The notes beneath the pieces were generated by a model that saw only the letters and a program-made list of their open reading frames with translations, was not told the DNA's origin and ran no database searches. From positions 2,053,501-2,117,500 of the forward strand of contig OY848918.1 in assembly GCA_963693285.1 (NCBI GenBank): a stretch of DNA of 64,000 nucleotides, given 5' to 3'. Made by a program: the position numbers and the translations under genes. The DNA is from Xestospongia muta. Its lineage: Eukaryota; Porifera; Demospongiae; Haplosclerida; Petrosiidae. Shown piece after piece: positions 63,501 to 64,000 of this stretch (position 1 is its first letter; the number at the start of each line of letters is the position of its first letter).

Positions 63501-63851
63501 AATAAACATTGTTTACTTACTTTAAGTTTAAATTTTCTGTGGTAGTGTCTAAATAAACAGAACTATATATCGATGTACTAGTAATATATGTTATTAGTAT
63601 GTAATATATGTCATTATGATGTAATGTAATGTTACAAGTACATTACTTATAACAACAAGTATTCTGTCAAAAATAACTCAAAGTACCTTTTAATTTATAT
63701 GTATACCATCTCTTCTTAAAGTACACAATACATAGTACACATAACAAAATACCAGTGATCAGTACTAGTCCAACAACTCCACCTACTACTGCTACTATAG
63801 TGATCTTCTGAGTGGTCATAGTAATATCAGTAGTAGGTATGAATTGAGTAC
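60545..63851 (-). pseudogene. F4: F remnant with readable TM and small tail exons
   Basis: Exons with clean boundaries: 63687-63851 (membrane, then FKKRWYTYKLK), 63521-63548, 63445-63472, 63327-63395 (DDYLTP, TDYINS), 61801-61935 (ADSNYAIPEP to MPGYSE), 61415-61486 (RLYTEM, a YxxM site). Phases 1, 2 and 0 are consistent between neighbours. The HEYII exon near 63,020-63,067 has lost its acceptor (AC for AG), and both LQGD exons (about 62,062-62,168 and 60,850-60,950) contain a stop. The terminal stretch PGYSEVPVNIKK stops at 60,545-60,547, overlapping AATAAA. No ectodomain on either side. Confidence 0.55.
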
Positions 63852-64000
63852 CTAATTATTAGTACTGATCACTGGTATCCTACTTGATGATAATTATATT
63901 ATATCTTTTATTAAATAAAAGATATAATATATGCTGTTATATAATAAGAGACTAATAGTAATATTAATTTATAATATTATATCTTATCTAGATTTAATAT

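Larger units (their letters stand above)
40621..64000. repeat. Tandem array of ~5.98-kb units
   Basis: Units start at about 40,621, 46,606 and 52,585, with a shortened fourth starting about 58,300. Corresponding points are 5,979-5,980 bases apart (42,040/48,020/53,999) and 5,522 for the last step (59,521). From about 42,300 to 46,600 and from 48,280 to 52,580 I see almost no differences. Each unit has plus-strand B2 stalk/TM/tail exons and a minus-strand F remnant. The sequence at the right edge (63,853-64,000) matches the 46,450-46,605 unit end, so a further unit probably follows. Confidence 0.8.

Overview
The window reads as a metazoan nuclear locus, not bacterial. It is strongly AT-rich. 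Coding sequence is broken into short exons bounded by GT...AG introns of roughly 60-400 bases. Almost every extracellular exon is symmetric (phase 1-1). The reconstructed proteins are secreted or type I membrane proteins with immunoglobulin (Ig) and fibronectin type III (FN3) domains, Ser/Thr-rich stalks and tyrosine-rich tails. A sponge or another early-branching animal fits best, but that is inference: no housekeeping gene is present to anchor it.

Layout. 1-9.2 kb: gene A1 (Ig receptor, frameshifted), gene B1 (intact Ig-FN3-FN3 receptor with a short tail), FN3 debris, and gene C1 (same ectodomain plan, ending in a hydrophobic GPI-type C-terminus). 9.4-22.8 kb and 22.8-37.1 kb: two copies of a segmental duplication of about 13 kb. 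Each copy carries a C 3' remnant, an intact A gene (A2/A3), a decayed B gene, and minus-strand D receptor genes. The D genes (D1 decayed, D2 intact, D4 decayed, D5) have a Cys-rich ectodomain and a mucin-like stalk. Each copy also has an E element encoding a short repeated tyrosine tail. 37.3-38.6 kb: a B-type leader and Ig exon fused in phase to an E-type transmembrane/repeat tail. 38.96-42.29 kb: B2, a complete 10-exon, 571-residue receptor whose ectodomain is almost the same as B1 but whose long tail carries two ITIM-consensus sites, an NPxY-type site and a YxxM site.

40.6-64.0 kb: a tandem array of a unit of about 5.98 kb. Each unit holds a plus-strand copy of the B2 stalk/TM/tail exons without ectodomain, and a minus-strand 'F' gene remnant (TM exon plus small tyrosine-motif exons). 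The array runs off the right edge.

Taken together this looks like a rapidly evolving cluster of paired cell-surface receptors. Near-identical ectodomains are coupled to an ITIM-type tail (B2), a short tail (B1, A) or a lipid-anchor signal (C1), and a second unrelated receptor family (D) is transcribed divergently. That is the organisation expected of immune or self/non-self recognition genes. The motifs and exon phases are visible in the sequence; the recognition function is inference.
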